64,000 nucleotides of DNA from Halalkaliarchaeum desulfuricum (GTDB lineage Archaea; Halobacteriota; Halobacteria; Halobacteriales; Haloferacaceae): contig NZ_CP025066.1 in NCBI RefSeq assembly GCF_002952775.1, forward strand, positions 3,100,001 through 3,164,000, in the 5' to 3' direction. Positions 37,454 to 50,480 of the stretch are shown here, in pieces. The first letter of the stretch is position 1. Every line of letters starts with the position of its first letter. Made by a program: the position numbers and the translations under genes. The notes below the pieces were generated by a model. The model made no database searches, was not told the origin of the DNA, and saw nothing but the letters and a program-made list of their open reading frames with translations.

Positions 37454-37825
37454 ATGGACAAGATTAGGCCGTCGGAGCTCGACCGGCAACTCTCCGCCGG
37501 CGAGGACCCGTTTCTCCTGGACATCCGTCGCCGAGACTCGTTTCGGAACGGGAGCATCGACGAGGCACACAACGTCCCGGTGTACAGCGACCTCCAGCGC
37601 GGGGACGACTCGACGTTCCGGGATCAGTTGGACGAGATCCCCCGAGACGAGGACGTTGTCGTGATCTGCAAGGCCGGCATCGTTGCGAAAAAGGCGACTG
37701 CGATCCTGAACGAGGAAGGGTACGACGCCGCCACGCTCCTGGGTGGGATGAGCGGCTGGAACGGCTACCAGAACGGAACGATCGGCTACAAATTGCGGTC
37801 GCTGCTGTGGCGGGCGGTGGGTTGA
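37454..37825 (+). CDS. Rhodanese-like domain protein
   Basis: 123 residues, single rhodanese domain: LLDIRRRDSFRNGSIDEAHNVP and catalytic Cys72 in VICKAGIVAKKATAIL, then LLGGMSGWN. The active-site loop is CKAGIVA rather than the common CxxGxR, so sulfur-transfer chemistry is likely but not certain. ATG 37454; TATA-like cacttatc about 28 nt upstream. Stop codon falls inside a 13-bp tandem repeat. Confidence 0.85.
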   Translation: MDKIRPSELDRQLSAGEDPFLLDIRRRDSFRNGSIDEAHNVPVYSDLQRGDDSTFRDQLDEIPRDEDVVVICKAGIVAKKATAILNEEGYDAATLLGGMSGWNGYQNGTIGYKLRSLLWRAVG

Positions 37826-37857
37826 GGCGGTGGGTTGAGGCGGTGGGTTGAGGCGGT
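37814..37857 (+). repeat. 13-bp tandem repeat at end of rhodanese gene
   Basis: gcggtgggttgag occurs three times in a row plus a partial fourth. The first unit contains the gene's TGA stop, so slippage here would not alter the protein much. Confidence 0.85.
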
Positions 37858-38049
37858 TTATGGACTGCGGGCGAGGCAGTTCGAGGATGTTCTGGTGGGT
37901 GTAACGTCTCCGTCTACGGTTTTGTTGTCTCACCACACAACAATATGTGCCGGTATTGCTCAAAATGGCCCCCAGTAGTACGGCTCCCCGACCATTGTCA
38001 CCGCGTCTCAGACGAACGATTGAAATACCGCGTGCGTCTACCCGCCCCT

Positions 38050-40809
<2,760 letters not shown>

Positions 40810-40820
40810 GCGGTTCGGTC

Positions 40821-42116
40821 TCAGTTTTCGACCGTGGTTTCTTTCGGTGCTGCCTCTGCTTCGAAGAGGAACAGGAAAACGATCCCGGCGACGATCATCA
40901 CCCCTGCGGCAAGCCAGAACCCGCCGAAAAAGGAGACGTGGTCGAAGGTCGCACCGACGACCACGGGCCCGAATATCGCGCCGACTTGCCATGATACAGA
41001 CCGGAGCGAGAGACTGCCGGCAGCCGAGTCGAAATACTCCCCTTCCTCGACGAACAGCGCCATGCTCGTCGGAAGCCGGAGGCTATCCGCGAATCCGAGG
41101 ATGGCGTACGCGACAAACAGGAAGAAGAACCCCGGAACGACGACGATCTCCCTGCCGATCCCGGATACGGTCACGGCGGTCAAGAACAGCGATGCGAAGG
41201 CCGCAGCCGGGATCATCGCCGTGCCGATCGCGTAGCCAACGGTACCCGCGAAGATGAACCACTCCTCCCTGCCGACGCGGTCCGCCCACGCACCGACGTA
41301 TCCCTGCGCGAGTCCCTTCGTCAACTTACCTCCAGCGAGAATCCCGCCGATGAGAAACGCGTTCATCCCGAACTCCGTCCGCGCGTAGATCGGGAGGAAG
41401 ATGATCACCGCCATCTTACCGAAACTGAACGAGAACCGGAAGACGACGAGTGCCAGGATCGCCCGCCGCCTGAGCAACCGGATCAACGACTCGACACCGG
41501 TCGCCTCCTCCGGATCCGCGCGCGTCCCCGGATCGTCCCGAAGGAACGCGAACACCATCGCCGTCGATATCACCGTCAAGATGATCAGTACCGTGTAGGT
41601 GGTGGTGAATCCGTAGACGAACAGCAGGACGCCACCGACCAGGTCCCCGCCGAGACTCGCGATCGAGCGAACCTGGTTGTACGTCCCGATCCAGAGGCCG
41701 CGCTCGGTATCGGGAGCGATCTCGCCGACGACCGCCACCCCGGTGATCCAGAGGATCATCGACCCGACAGCCTGGAAGCCACGGAGGAAGATGACGTGCT
41801 CGAGAGCACTGACGAAGATGTATCCAACCAGCAACAGGACGTTGAGTCCGAGTCCGACGAGCAGGTATCGCTTCGAGTTCCCGAGGTCTATCTTCCGGCC
41901 CAGTGGAAGCACGAGAACGAGTCTGACGATCGCGTAGGCACTCCCAAACAGCCCTGCCGCGATACCCGACGCCTCGAAGAGATCCGCATAGAGCGCGAGC
42001 GCGATGATGATCGTCGCGAAGGCCATCCCACTGACGAACCGGATCGACGCTAACGCGACGAACTCGAGGTCGCGAAACAGGTCGATCGGACTCCGTTCGG
42101 AAGCGTTGCTTGCCAC
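40821..42116 (-). CDS. Major facilitator superfamily transporter
   Basis: About 431 residues with 12 predicted spans: [21 protein letters not shown], the loop-2 motif [11 protein letters not shown], and ADRVGREEW in the second half (motif A of MFS). Substrate unknown. GTG 42116 is preferred because MFS similarity begins about 15 residues later; the frame continues upstream into the thrS promoter region. Convergent with acnA, 11 nt apart. Confidence 0.82.
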   Translation of the reverse strand: MASNASERSPIDLFRDLEFVALASIRFVSGMAFATIIIALALYADLFEASGIAAGLFGSAYAIVRLVLVLPLGRKIDLGNSKRYLLVGLGLNVLLLVGYIFVSALEHVIFLRGFQAVGSMILWITGVAVVGEIAPDTERGLWIGTYNQVRSIASLGGDLVGGVLLFVYGFTTTYTVLIILTVISTAMVFAFLRDDPGTRADPEEATGVESLIRLLRRRAILALVVFRFSFSFGKMAVIIFLPIYARTEFGMNAFLIGGILAGGKLTKGLAQGYVGAWADRVGREEWFIFAGTVGYAIGTAMIPAAAFASLFLTAVTVSGIGREIVVVPGFFFLFVAYAILGFADSLRLPTSMALFVEEGEYFDSAAGSLSLRSVSWQVGAIFGPVVVGATFDHVSFFGGFWLAAGVMIVAGIVFLFLFEAEAAPKETTVEN

Positions 42117-42309
42117 TGTCGTAGCACGTTCCGGGGCGAGGGAACGTCGCGGAAGTTCTCCGAGTGGCGGTTTCAATAAGTGGAAAGCGGTCACATTGGC
42201 CGAGGAACGGGGCACGGAACTGGGGTCGAACGGAGCCCATCGCTGGAACCCTGTGATGCCGTGCCGGCGTCCAAAAACACTTATCCCGCTCGTCCGGCTT
42301 CTCAGTGAC

Positions 42310-44256
42310 ATGAGCGAGAGCGACGCCCAGGCAGACGTGACGGTCGTCCTTCCGGACGGATCACAGCTTTCCGTACCGGAGGGATCGACAGTCGAGGACG
42401 TCGCCTACGAGATCGGGCCGGGGCTGGGCAGGGACACCGTCGCGGGTGTCGTCGACGGCGAACTGGTCGACAAAGCAGCCGTCGTTCCCGACGGCGCGCG
42501 CCTCGAGATCGTCACCGAGGACGCCGATGAGTACCTGCAGGTACTTCGACACACCGCAGCCCACGTGTTCGCACAGGCGCTCCAGCGACTGTATCCGGAG
42601 GCGAAACTCGCGATCGGCCCCCCGACCGACGAGGGCTTCTACTACGACGTGACGGGCGTCGACCTCGACGAGGACGACCTCGCGGAGATCGAAGACGAAA
42701 TGGAGCGGATCGTCGAGGCCGACTACGAACTCCACCGCGTCGAGCGCCCACGCGAGGAGGCGATCGAGGGCTACTCGGACAACCGATTCAAACGCGAGAT
42801 CCTCGAAGACGAGGCCGCAGACGAGGAGGTCGTCTCCTTTTACGTCCAGGACGACTGGGAGGACCTCTGTCGAGGGCCACACGTCGAGTCGACCGGCGAG
42901 GTCGGCGCCGTGACCCTCCTGAACATTTCGTCTGCGTACTGGCGCGGCGACGAGGACAACGAGACGCTCACCCGGGTGTACGGCACAGCGTTCGAGACCG
43001 AAAGCGATCTCGAGGGGTATCTCGAGCGGCGCGAGGAGGCCAAAAAGCGCGATCACCGGAAAATCGGCCGGGAGATGAACCTGTTTTCGATCCCGACGGT
43101 GACGGGTCCCGGGCTCCCGCTGTATCACCCCAACGGCAAGACCGTGCTCCGTGAACTCGAGGAGTACGCCAACGAACTCAACCGGGATGCCGGCTACGAG
43201 GAGGTCGAAACGCCGCACCTGTTCCGCACGGAGCTGTGGAAGAAGTCCGGCCACTACGACAACTACCGGGACGACATGTTCCTGCTGGACGTCAACGACG
43301 AGGAGTACGCGCTCAAGCCGATGAACTGTCCGGGCCACGCGACGATCTTCGATCAGAAGTCCTGGTCCTACCGGGAGCTCCCCAAGCAGTACTTCGAGAA
43401 CGGGAAGGTGTACCGGAAAGAGCAGCGCGGCGAGCTGTCCGGACTCTCGCGGGTGTGGTCGTTCACCATCGACGACGGCCACCTGTTCGTCCGCGAGGAC
43501 CAGATCGAAGGGGAGGTCCGACAGGTGATGGATCTCATCTTCGAGGTGATCGAGACGTTCGACCTCGAGGTGGAGGTGGCGCTTGCGACCCGGCCGGAGA
43601 AGTCGGTCGGCAGCGACGAAATCTGGGACTCTGCGGAGTCACAGCTGCGGGAGGTGCTCGAAACCGACGGCTATGACTACGACCTCGAACCCGGCGACGG
43701 CGCCTTCTACGGTCCGAAGATCGACTTCGCGTTCGAGGACGCACTCGGCCGCAGCTGGGACGGGCCGACCGTCCAGCTGGACTTCAACATGCCCGAACGG
43801 TTCGATCTCACCTACACGGGCGAGGACAACGCCGAGCACCGCCCGGTGATGATTCACCGGGCGCTGTACGGCAGCTACGAGCGCTTCTTCATGGTGCTCA
43901 TCGAACACTTCGACGGGAACTTCCCGCTGTGGCTCGCCCCCGAACAGGTCAGAATCCTTCCGGTGAGCGACGAGACGCTCGGCTACGCCCACCGCGTGAA
44001 AAACGAACTCGCGGAGGCGGGGTTCCGGGTCGAGGTCGAGGACCGCGACTGGACGGTCGGGCGGAAGATCCGGGCCGGTCACGACGACCGGCTGCCGTAC
44101 ATGCTGGTCGTCGGCCCCGACGAGGAGGAGTCCGGGACCGTTTCCGTGCGGGATCGGTTCGAGCGGGAAAAAGGGGACGTCGAACTGGAAGCGTTCCGCT
44201 CACACCTCGAAACCGAACGCGAGGAGAAACGGACCGAACCGGATTTCCTCGCGTGA
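42310..44256 (+). CDS. thrS: Threonyl-tRNA synthetase, bacterial type
   Basis: 648 residues. N-terminal TGS domain ([29 protein letters not shown]), editing domain with [11 protein letters not shown], class II motif 1-3 region ([38 protein letters not shown]) and anticodon-binding domain ([25 protein letters not shown]). The editing domain is of bacterial/eukaryotic rather than archaeal type. ATG 42310; the open frame further upstream is not conserved. Confidence 0.96.
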   Translation: MSESDAQADVTVVLPDGSQLSVPEGSTVEDVAYEIGPGLGRDTVAGVVDGELVDKAAVVPDGARLEIVTEDADEYLQVLRHTAAHVFAQALQRLYPEAKLAIGPPTDEGFYYDVTGVDLDEDDLAEIEDEMERIVEADYELHRVERPREEAIEGYSDNRFKREILEDEAADEEVVSFYVQDDWEDLCRGPHVESTGEVGAVTLLNISSAYWRGDEDNETLTRVYGTAFETESDLEGYLERREEAKKRDHRKIGREMNLFSIPTVTGPGLPLYHPNGKTVLRELEEYANELNRDAGYEEVETPHLFRTELWKKSGHYDNYRDDMFLLDVNDEEYALKPMNCPGHATIFDQKSWSYRELPKQYFENGKVYRKEQRGELSGLSRVWSFTIDDGHLFVREDQIEGEVRQVMDLIFEVIETFDLEVEVALATRPEKSVGSDEIWDSAESQLREVLETDGYDYDLEPGDGAFYGPKIDFAFEDALGRSWDGPTVQLDFNMPERFDLTYTGEDNAEHRPVMIHRALYGSYERFFMVLIEHFDGNFPLWLAPEQVRILPVSDETLGYAHRVKNELAEAGFRVEVEDRDWTVGRKIRAGHDDRLPYMLVVGPDEEESGTVSVRDRFEREKGDVELEAFRSHLETEREEKRTEPDFLA

Positions 44257-44349
44257 GCTAGGGGTCGATTGATTTCCCGGGGAGCGCGGTCGGCGGGGAC
44301 CGAACGACGTCCCGGGTGGAGGGGCGCTTCGTGTTCGTTTCGGGGTCGT

Positions 44350-44619
44350 TTACGCGGGCTCGACGCGCCAGGTCGTCGCGCCGGTGTAGGACCACTTCTC
44401 GATCTGGAGGTCCGTGGCCGAGTCGCTGAGTTTCACCATCAGGGCGCCGATCTCCTTCGGGGAGAGGTCGACGTCGTCGGCGATGAACTTGCTCTTGAAG
44501 TAGAGTTCGCCGTCTTCGGCGCGCTTTCGGAGATACGATCGGAGACGTTCCTCTTTCGAGCCTTCGGTGGAGTCCGTCTCCGACGTCGCGTCGGTGGAGG
44601 GAGTTGCAGTCGCGCTCAT
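44350..44619 (-). CDS. Small haloarchaeal protein, winged-helix-like (DUF7123-like)
   Basis: 89 residues: a disordered Thr/Ser/Glu N-terminus, then LRSYLRKRAEDGELYFKSKFIADDVDLSPKEIGALMVKLSDSATDLQIEKWSYTGATTWRVEPA, which looks like a winged helix. Very conserved in Halobacteria; function unknown, probably DNA-binding. Confidence 0.75.
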   Translation of the reverse strand: MSATATPSTDATSETDSTEGSKEERLRSYLRKRAEDGELYFKSKFIADDVDLSPKEIGALMVKLSDSATDLQIEKWSYTGATTWRVEPA

Positions 44620-44724
44620 TGTGACACCTCACCCGTCCATTGTGCCGAGGGGATGTTATAAAGGCAGGAACGTTAGGGGTGATTCAGCCGCTTTCAGGAC
44701 AGTGTTGCCGGTGAAACGTGTCTG

Positions 44725-44890
44725 ACGAACGTTTTACGAACGTTTTAGATATCCTTAGAAGTTTTAAAACGCACTCTGAATCTTCAAATTGCGGAGAGAA
44801 ACCGCACCATTCGGTCGGCGAGTGAACAGCGTTTTCGGCGTCGAAACCCGCTTTCGATCGACGAGAACTTCGCTTTCGATCGACGAGAAC
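44725..44890. repeat. Two short tandem repeats upstream of the DUF7123-like gene
   Basis: acgaacgtttt occurs twice in tandem (44725-44746), and a 20-bp unit cgctttcgatcgacgagaac occurs twice with a 22-bp period (44849-44868 and 44871-44890). The region 44640-44907 holds no gene. The first repeat lies about 105-125 nt upstream of the minus-strand gene at 44619 and could be a regulatory site. Confidence 0.7.
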
Positions 44891-44907
44891 CCCGTCGTCG
44901 GAGATAC

Positions 44908-45789
44908 TCACTCGCGCTCGTGGAGCCAGAACTCCTCGCTTTCGGTTGATTCCTTCTTGAATATCGGCACTTCCTCTTTCAGCAGGTCGATCCCGTCTTC
45001 GACCGCCCGGAACGCCTGCTTGCGGTGGCCCGCGAGGACGACGACGAAGACGATGTCCTCGCCGGCCTCGATGACGCCCGAGCGGTGGTGCATCAACACC
45101 TCGAACACCTCCTCTCGGGATTCCAGCCGCGCTCTGATTTCGTTCATCCGCTCTTCTGCGACGCCGTCGTACCGCTCGAAGACCAGCCGTTCGGTCCGAT
45201 CGTCGTCGGGAGCGTCCTTCACCCGCACGCGGCCGGTGAACGTCGCGATCGCACCCGACCGCTCCGCCATCGGCGACGCTTTCGCCTCCCGGACCAGTTC
45301 CTCCAGGGTGACGTACGGCTCGAAACTGTCGATTTCGGCGGCGAGTGCGTCGAGGTCCAACTCCTCCGGCGTTGCGGCCGTCTCGACGACCTCGCCTGCG
45401 ATTTCGTCCACGGCGGGGGCCTGGCTCCCGTCCACGTCGAGTCGTTCGTCACCGCCGGTCAACCGAACCGTTGGCACCCGCAATCGGGTGAAGCCGGCCG
45501 CGAGCACGTAGTCGTGGGTCGGCGCGAGCGTCTCGAGGAGATCGGTGAACGTACCGTCGGTTCCGCTGACTCTCCAGGCGCCATCTTCGCCCAGTTCGAC
45601 CGTCGTCGCTACGTCCGGCTCCGACTCGGCGGCTCCGGTGGCGATTCCGCCGTCCGCGACGCCCGCGTCTCCTCCGGTTGTCGTCTCGCGTTCGGCTGGC
45701 AGTACCGTGGCGACCCGGCCGTCGAGCCGCGCTGCGAGCGATCGCACGACGGCGCCGGCGCCGGGGCCGACGACGCTGAGTGGTTGCAT
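44908..45789 (-). CDS. moaE: Molybdopterin synthase catalytic subunit MoaE fused to MobB-like domain
   Basis: 293 residues. The C-terminal half is MoaE: SGAIATFTGRVR, AEERMNEIRARLE, MHHRSGVIEAGEDIVFVVVLAGHRKQAF and the active-site Lys in PIFKKES. The N-terminal ~130 residues resemble MobB (VVGPGAGAVVRSLAARLDGRVATV...), but where MobB has a GxxxxGK(T/S) loop this protein has GPGAGAVVR, so nucleotide binding is probably lost. It converts precursor Z to molybdopterin with MoaD. ATG 45789 is chosen because the MobB-like strand starts there. Confidence 0.85.
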   Translation of the reverse strand: MQPLSVVGPGAGAVVRSLAARLDGRVATVLPAERETTTGGDAGVADGGIATGAAESEPDVATTVELGEDGAWRVSGTDGTFTDLLETLAPTHDYVLAAGFTRLRVPTVRLTGGDERLDVDGSQAPAVDEIAGEVVETAATPEELDLDALAAEIDSFEPYVTLEELVREAKASPMAERSGAIATFTGRVRVKDAPDDDRTERLVFERYDGVAEERMNEIRARLESREEVFEVLMHHRSGVIEAGEDIVFVVVLAGHRKQAFRAVEDGIDLLKEEVPIFKKESTESEEFWLHERE

Positions 45790-45885
45790 ACCTAGTTCCC
45801 GGGGTCGCGTGGATAAATGGCTTTCCGCCGGACTTCCGCTCGGCCGACGTCGGTCTCGGCGGTCACACTGCTGCGGTTTCGACAA

Positions 45886-48381
45886 TCACACTGCCGCGGT
45901 CTCGACACCCCGAAGTTTGGCTTCGGCCCGGACCCACACCACAATCGTGGCCGGAAGCAGCAGGATCGCCGCGAGATAGGCGTACAGCACCCCCAGCGCG
46001 ATCAGGATTCCGAACTCCGCGATCAGTGGGATCAACGCGACGTACAGCACCCCGATTCCGGTGACGGTCGTGAGCATACTGCCGGTCAGGGCACCGCCGG
46101 TGCCCCGAACGGTCACCAGCAGGGCTTCGTACACGTCGACGGTGGGATCGCCGTCGAACTCGTCGACGAACCGGTGCATGAAGTGGACGGTGTAGTCGAC
46201 CCCGAGCCCGATCGAAACCGCGAGGATCGGCGCGTTGATCGGCGTCAAGGAGATATCGAACAGCCGCATCGATCCCGCAAGCAGCGCGACGGTCACGACG
46301 ACCGGAACCAGATTGATGATCCCGTAGATCGCCCGCCCCTCCAGCAGCCGATAGCTGATCGCGAGAAACACCGCTGTCAGCCCGAACGCGACGAACAGGC
46401 TCACGATCGCCGACTCGGTGATCCGGTCGATCACCGCCTGATTCACCACGATTTGACCGGTCGGCGTCGCCTCCAGCGTCTGGAACCGATCCGCGACCAG
46501 CCGCGCGTCGCGGGTGGCGTCAGTTGCGTCGGCGTCCGCGGTGAGCTGGAACTGAATTCGGGTTGCGCTGCGGTCGTCGGTGAGGTAGCTCCGCGCCTGG
46601 TCGCCGCGCGGGGAATCGAGCAGCGACTCGAACACACGATCGGCGTCGCGGTCGGGAACTCCGTTGCCGGTGGTGTCGGTCTGACGGACGAGCGCGCCGA
46701 ACTCGGGGTTCTCCGCGGCGTGTTGGTGCGTCACCGAGAGCACGCTGCTCGCGTCCGCCTCCCGCCGGTCGCCGGCGAACGCCGGCGGGGGGTCCCGCGT
46801 CGCGCGGTCGATCTCCCGGAAGGTCGCGTCAGAACGCACTTCCGGCCCTTCGATGTACAGCGTCACACTCCCGATGAATCCCTGATCGAAGTCGTTTTCG
46901 AGGGTCGAGATCACCTCCAGGAACGAGTACGTCCCCGGTTTGAACGGTTCTGGGAGCCGCTCGTACTGTTCGATCCGCTCCTCGTTCGGGAAGAACACCT
47001 CCTGGGAGAACTCCGTGTCGACGCCCGTTCCGTATGCCCCGGCCGCGCCCCCGCCCACGAGTGCGACGATGAGAACGCCGGCGGCGCCCACCCTGGCGAG
47101 TGAAACCCCCGCCGGCAGGATCACACCCAGGAGCGATCCCTCCCTCCCGAGCGGTTTCGTTCCGAACTGGGGGAACCCCCGTCCCTCTCGGAGTCGGTCG
47201 AAGCCGACCTTCGCCGCCGGAAGGAACACCCCGAAAATGAGGAACGTGAAGGTGATGCCGGCGGCCGCGACCAGCCCGAAGTCCTGCAGGCTACCCAGTG
47301 GGCTCGTCAGGTTGGCCGCGAAGCTGAACACGGTGGTGATTGTGACGATGAGAAACGCCGCTGTCAGCTGTCGAGTCGTAAGCGTCATCGCGGCGTCGAT
47401 CCCTGCACCGTCCTGTCGTTCCTCGCGGTACCGGTTGATAATATGGATGCCGAAGTCGATCCCAACCGCGAGCAACAGCGGGAAGATCGTCACCATCGTG
47501 TCGCCGAACGGGATCCCGGCGTATCCCATGAATCCGAACGTCCACACGAGTGTCATCACGAGCGCGGCGACGCCGACGCCGAGATCGACGGGGTCCCGGT
47601 ACGCGAGCACGAGGAAGAAGACGATCAACAGTATCGCCGCCGGGAAGACCACGATCGCGGTGTCGTTGAGCAGTTGCAGGATCTCGTCTTCGAGCAGCGC
47701 GTCCGCGAAGACGACGACGTTGTCGTTTACCGTGTAGCCGTCGACGGTCTCGAGCACGTCGATCGTTCGATACTGCAGCGCCGCCCGGTCCGACTGTCCG
47801 GCGCCGGCGGGCAGGTCGTAGCTCACCTGGAGCTGCGCCGTCGACGCCGATCCTGCCGACGGGTTCAGATCGGTGCTGACCCCACCGAGTGCTCCCTGCT
47901 CCTCCGCCTGTTGGATCGCTTCGCGCAACTGTCTGGGGGATGCCCGTTCGATCGCCCGTTGCTGGGCCTCGACGGTCGTGGCCCCCGGATCCAGCTCGCG
48001 TGCGATGGTCGACGCTGGACTCGAGGTTCCCGTGATCCGGAGCCTGTCCCGATCTTCGAGGCGCTGTTGCGCCTCGAGCATCCGCAACAGCGACTGTTCG
48101 GACAACACGTTCCGGTCGTCCCTGACGAAGACCGTGGCGCCGGCCCCGCCGCCCTCGCGGCCCCGAGTGGCGAACGCCTCCTCCATCTCCTCGAACGCCT
48201 CGAACTCCTCGATGTCCTCGGTGAACTGGTCGGCGCCCGCCTGCTGTTCGGCGTCGGTGCCGATCCCCACGGCGAATCCGGCTGTAAGCAGCAGGAAGAC
48301 GGCGACGACCGTCCAGGGCCGCTCCGTGACCAGCCGGTTCACCGTCCGCGTTACGGGGTCTTTCTCGTCGGGCTCAGCCAT
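45886..48381 (-). CDS. RND/MMPL-family efflux transporter
   Basis: 831 residues with the two-fold RND layout: TM1 near the N-terminus (WTVVAVFLLLTAGFAVGIG), large extracellular domain, TM2-6 (AILLIVFFLVLAYRDPVDLGVGVAALVMTL...DFGIHIINRYREE), second extracellular domain and TM8-12 (LAVSIGLGVDYTVHFMHRFVDE). The GxDY/GxDF stretches are sterol-sensing-like proton-relay positions. Substrate unknown, likely a lipid or drug. Follows the COG1361 protein gene by 15 nt; no start overlap. Confidence 0.88.
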   Translation of the reverse strand: MAEPDEKDPVTRTVNRLVTERPWTVVAVFLLLTAGFAVGIGTDAEQQAGADQFTEDIEEFEAFEEMEEAFATRGREGGGAGATVFVRDDRNVLSEQSLLRMLEAQQRLEDRDRLRITGTSSPASTIARELDPGATTVEAQQRAIERASPRQLREAIQQAEEQGALGGVSTDLNPSAGSASTAQLQVSYDLPAGAGQSDRAALQYRTIDVLETVDGYTVNDNVVVFADALLEDEILQLLNDTAIVVFPAAILLIVFFLVLAYRDPVDLGVGVAALVMTLVWTFGFMGYAGIPFGDTMVTIFPLLLAVGIDFGIHIINRYREERQDGAGIDAAMTLTTRQLTAAFLIVTITTVFSFAANLTSPLGSLQDFGLVAAAGITFTFLIFGVFLPAAKVGFDRLREGRGFPQFGTKPLGREGSLLGVILPAGVSLARVGAAGVLIVALVGGGAAGAYGTGVDTEFSQEVFFPNEERIEQYERLPEPFKPGTYSFLEVISTLENDFDQGFIGSVTLYIEGPEVRSDATFREIDRATRDPPPAFAGDRREADASSVLSVTHQHAAENPEFGALVRQTDTTGNGVPDRDADRVFESLLDSPRGDQARSYLTDDRSATRIQFQLTADADATDATRDARLVADRFQTLEATPTGQIVVNQAVIDRITESAIVSLFVAFGLTAVFLAISYRLLEGRAIYGIINLVPVVVTVALLAGSMRLFDISLTPINAPILAVSIGLGVDYTVHFMHRFVDEFDGDPTVDVYEALLVTVRGTGGALTGSMLTTVTGIGVLYVALIPLIAEFGILIALGVLYAYLAAILLLPATIVVWVRAEAKLRGVETAAV

Positions 48382-48396
48382 CGCTTCCCGTCCCCC

Positions 48397-50331
48397 TCAC
48401 GGTCTGCCGCCGGCCGATCGTCGCCGCCAGAGGATCACTGCCGCCCCGACGACGATCAGGGCGCCGACGCCGACGAGGGCGAGTTCGATCGGCAGTCCGT
48501 CGTCGTCATCGGCGGCAGGCTGGACCTCCACAGCCTGTTTGTACGTGTTCGAGAGTACGGTGTCGCCCCGCTCGGTGTCGTACTGGAAGTCGAGTTCGAC
48601 GGGATAGGTTTTGGGCATCGTCCCGTCGTCAGCCGACAGCTGGAACTGGAGTGTCGCGGTCTCGCCGGGCCCGAGTTCGGTCACGAACGCTTCGTCGCTC
48701 GTCGAGTCGAACGGGCTCTCGGCGTACAGTCTGGCGTCGATGTTCGAGAGCGTTTCCGGACGGTCGTTGGTGATCTCGATCTCGAGGGTAGTCGAGCCGC
48801 CCGCTTCGACGGATGCGTCGGGGGCCGAAAGCGAGAACTCCGGTCGACGTTCGTCGACGACTACGCGACGGGTGATCGGCTCGGACTGGACGGTCCGGCC
48901 GGTCGCGCCGCGGAACTCGACGGTGAAGCTCACCTGTCGGGGACCCGCGTCGGCTTGCCCGCTGACGTCGGTCGGGAACTCGAAGGCGGTCGACTCGCCC
49001 GGTTCGAGCCGGGGGAGCGCGTAGCGGCGCTCCTCGACGAACAGCGAGTCGGAGGCCGGCTCGATGGTGAGGACGCCGTCCTCGATCGGGTTGTCGCCGT
49101 GGTTTTCGAGCGTCCCCGTGATCGTCCCGTCGTATCCCACCGAGAGGGTGTCCTCGAGGTCGACGACGTCGAACCGGGTTTCCGCGACGTCGACGCGCCG
49201 GGTGACGGGGTCGGCCTGGAGCGAACTCCGGTGGTCGTCCTCGTAGCCGACGGTGACGGAGAGTTGTCTGGGGCCGGGATCCGCGTCGGCGGCCACGCCG
49301 GCCCGGACCCGGAATGTTCGGGCCTCGCCTGCTTCGAGGTCACCGATCGACACGCGCGGTTCGTCGATCTGGACCGCGGGCGAATCCGAGTCGACGGTGA
49401 CGACGACGCCGGAGGCGTTTCGTGGGCCGTCGTTGACGACGGTGCCGGTGATCGTTCCACCGTACCCGGTCGACAGCGTCCCATCGAGATCGCGGATGTC
49501 GAAGGACTGTTCGGCGATGGGGACGAGACTGCCGTTCCGTGCGCGAGCTTCCCGATCGCGGCCGTCGCCGTCGCGGTACTGGACGCTCGCCGAGACGGGC
49601 TTGGGGGCGGCGGTGGCGTCGGCCGGCAGCGACGCGTCGACGGCGACGGTGGCGGATTCGTCGGGTTCGAGGTCGCCGAGGAAGGCTTCGGCAGCGCCGC
49701 CGTCGAAGACGAGCCCGCCGGCTCCGGTCAGGGTGGCGCGCGCTTCGCGAGCGGTCTCCGAGCCGACGTTTCGGATCTCGACGGCGGCTTCGCCGCCGCT
49801 TCCGGGCTGGACGTCGCCGCTCACCGAGACGATCTCGAACTGCGAGTCTGGAAGGACTCGAACGGTCACGGTGTGGGTTTCCCTCGCGGTGCGATCGAAC
49901 GGGATGTCCGATCCCGTCTGTGTCTGCTGGGTGTAGGAGTACCGGACCCGGAGGTCGATTTCGTACTCGCCGGGCTCGAGGTCCTCGGGAACTGTAATCC
50001 TGACGGGGGCGGAAACGGCCATGCCGTCCTGTATCGTCCCGACGGGGGTGGTTCCGGTCCGCACCTCGAAGGGACCGCCGTCCCGCACCTCGACGGTGGT
50101 ACTTCGGGCGGTCAGGACGGCGTCACGCTGTGTTCCGGTCGCCAGGTCGCCGTCGTTTTGCAGTTGCAGTTCGAGTGTCGCGTCCTCGCCGGGCGTGACT
50201 TCGTTTTCGGGGAGATACACGTCGATGTCGGGTTCTCCCCTGGTGAATCCGGTACCCGCAACCGGGATCGCGAGCAGGGCGAGAACCATCGCGACGGCGA
50301 ACCCGACGGCGAGCCACGTTCGGGAGCTCAC
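48397..50331 (-). CDS. COG1361-type exported protein with CARDB/NEW3-like repeats and C-terminal anchor
   Basis: 644 residues: N-terminal signal/anchor (WLAVGFAVAMVLALLAIPVAG), about five Ig-like repeats with recurring phrases (GTVVNDGPRNASGVVVTV; GTLENHGDNPIEDGVLTI; SVGYDGTITGT), and a C-terminal span followed by WRRRSAGG. It likely works outside the cell as an adaptor for the RND protein encoded next in the operon, replacing the periplasmic adaptors of bacteria; this is an inference from gene order. Confidence 0.82.
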   Translation of the reverse strand: MSSRTWLAVGFAVAMVLALLAIPVAGTGFTRGEPDIDVYLPENEVTPGEDATLELQLQNDGDLATGTQRDAVLTARSTTVEVRDGGPFEVRTGTTPVGTIQDGMAVSAPVRITVPEDLEPGEYEIDLRVRYSYTQQTQTGSDIPFDRTARETHTVTVRVLPDSQFEIVSVSGDVQPGSGGEAAVEIRNVGSETAREARATLTGAGGLVFDGGAAEAFLGDLEPDESATVAVDASLPADATAAPKPVSASVQYRDGDGRDREARARNGSLVPIAEQSFDIRDLDGTLSTGYGGTITGTVVNDGPRNASGVVVTVDSDSPAVQIDEPRVSIGDLEAGEARTFRVRAGVAADADPGPRQLSVTVGYEDDHRSSLQADPVTRRVDVAETRFDVVDLEDTLSVGYDGTITGTLENHGDNPIEDGVLTIEPASDSLFVEERRYALPRLEPGESTAFEFPTDVSGQADAGPRQVSFTVEFRGATGRTVQSEPITRRVVVDERRPEFSLSAPDASVEAGGSTTLEIEITNDRPETLSNIDARLYAESPFDSTSDEAFVTELGPGETATLQFQLSADDGTMPKTYPVELDFQYDTERGDTVLSNTYKQAVEVQPAADDDDGLPIELALVGVGALIVVGAAVILWRRRSAGGRP

Positions 50332-50400
50332 GGTCGGGTGTCCCCCGAGTGAGACGCTCGAGAACGATACTGGAGGGCGGTGGGGAACGGCGGTTCGGAA

Positions 50401-50455
50401 CTCATATATCGCAGTGTTAGTATGATGCTACTAACAATGTCGTTGCGTAAATATG
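50401..50455. promoter_or_regulatory. Divergent promoter with 22-bp palindromic operator
   Basis: Arms tgttagta and tactaaca, separated by six bases, form a perfect 8-6-8 palindrome at 50415-50436. It lies between a minus-strand TATA (gatatatgag, 50401-50410) for the efflux operon and a plus-strand TATA-like gtaaatat (about 50447-50454) about 30 nt before the trmB-type gene. TrmB-family proteins bind such dyads, so the neighbour encoded at 50481 is the likely ligand-responsive regulator. Confidence 0.65.
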
Positions 50456-50480
50456 TGCCGCCTTTCCCCGGTGGCGTTCG

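Noticed and set aside
47443-50352. Very long plus-strand open frame (~970 codons) opposite the RND/COG1361 genes
   Set aside because: It is antisense to two well-supported membrane protein genes; composition is Arg/Asp/Gly/Val-rich with no domain, as expected of the reverse frame of high-GC genes.
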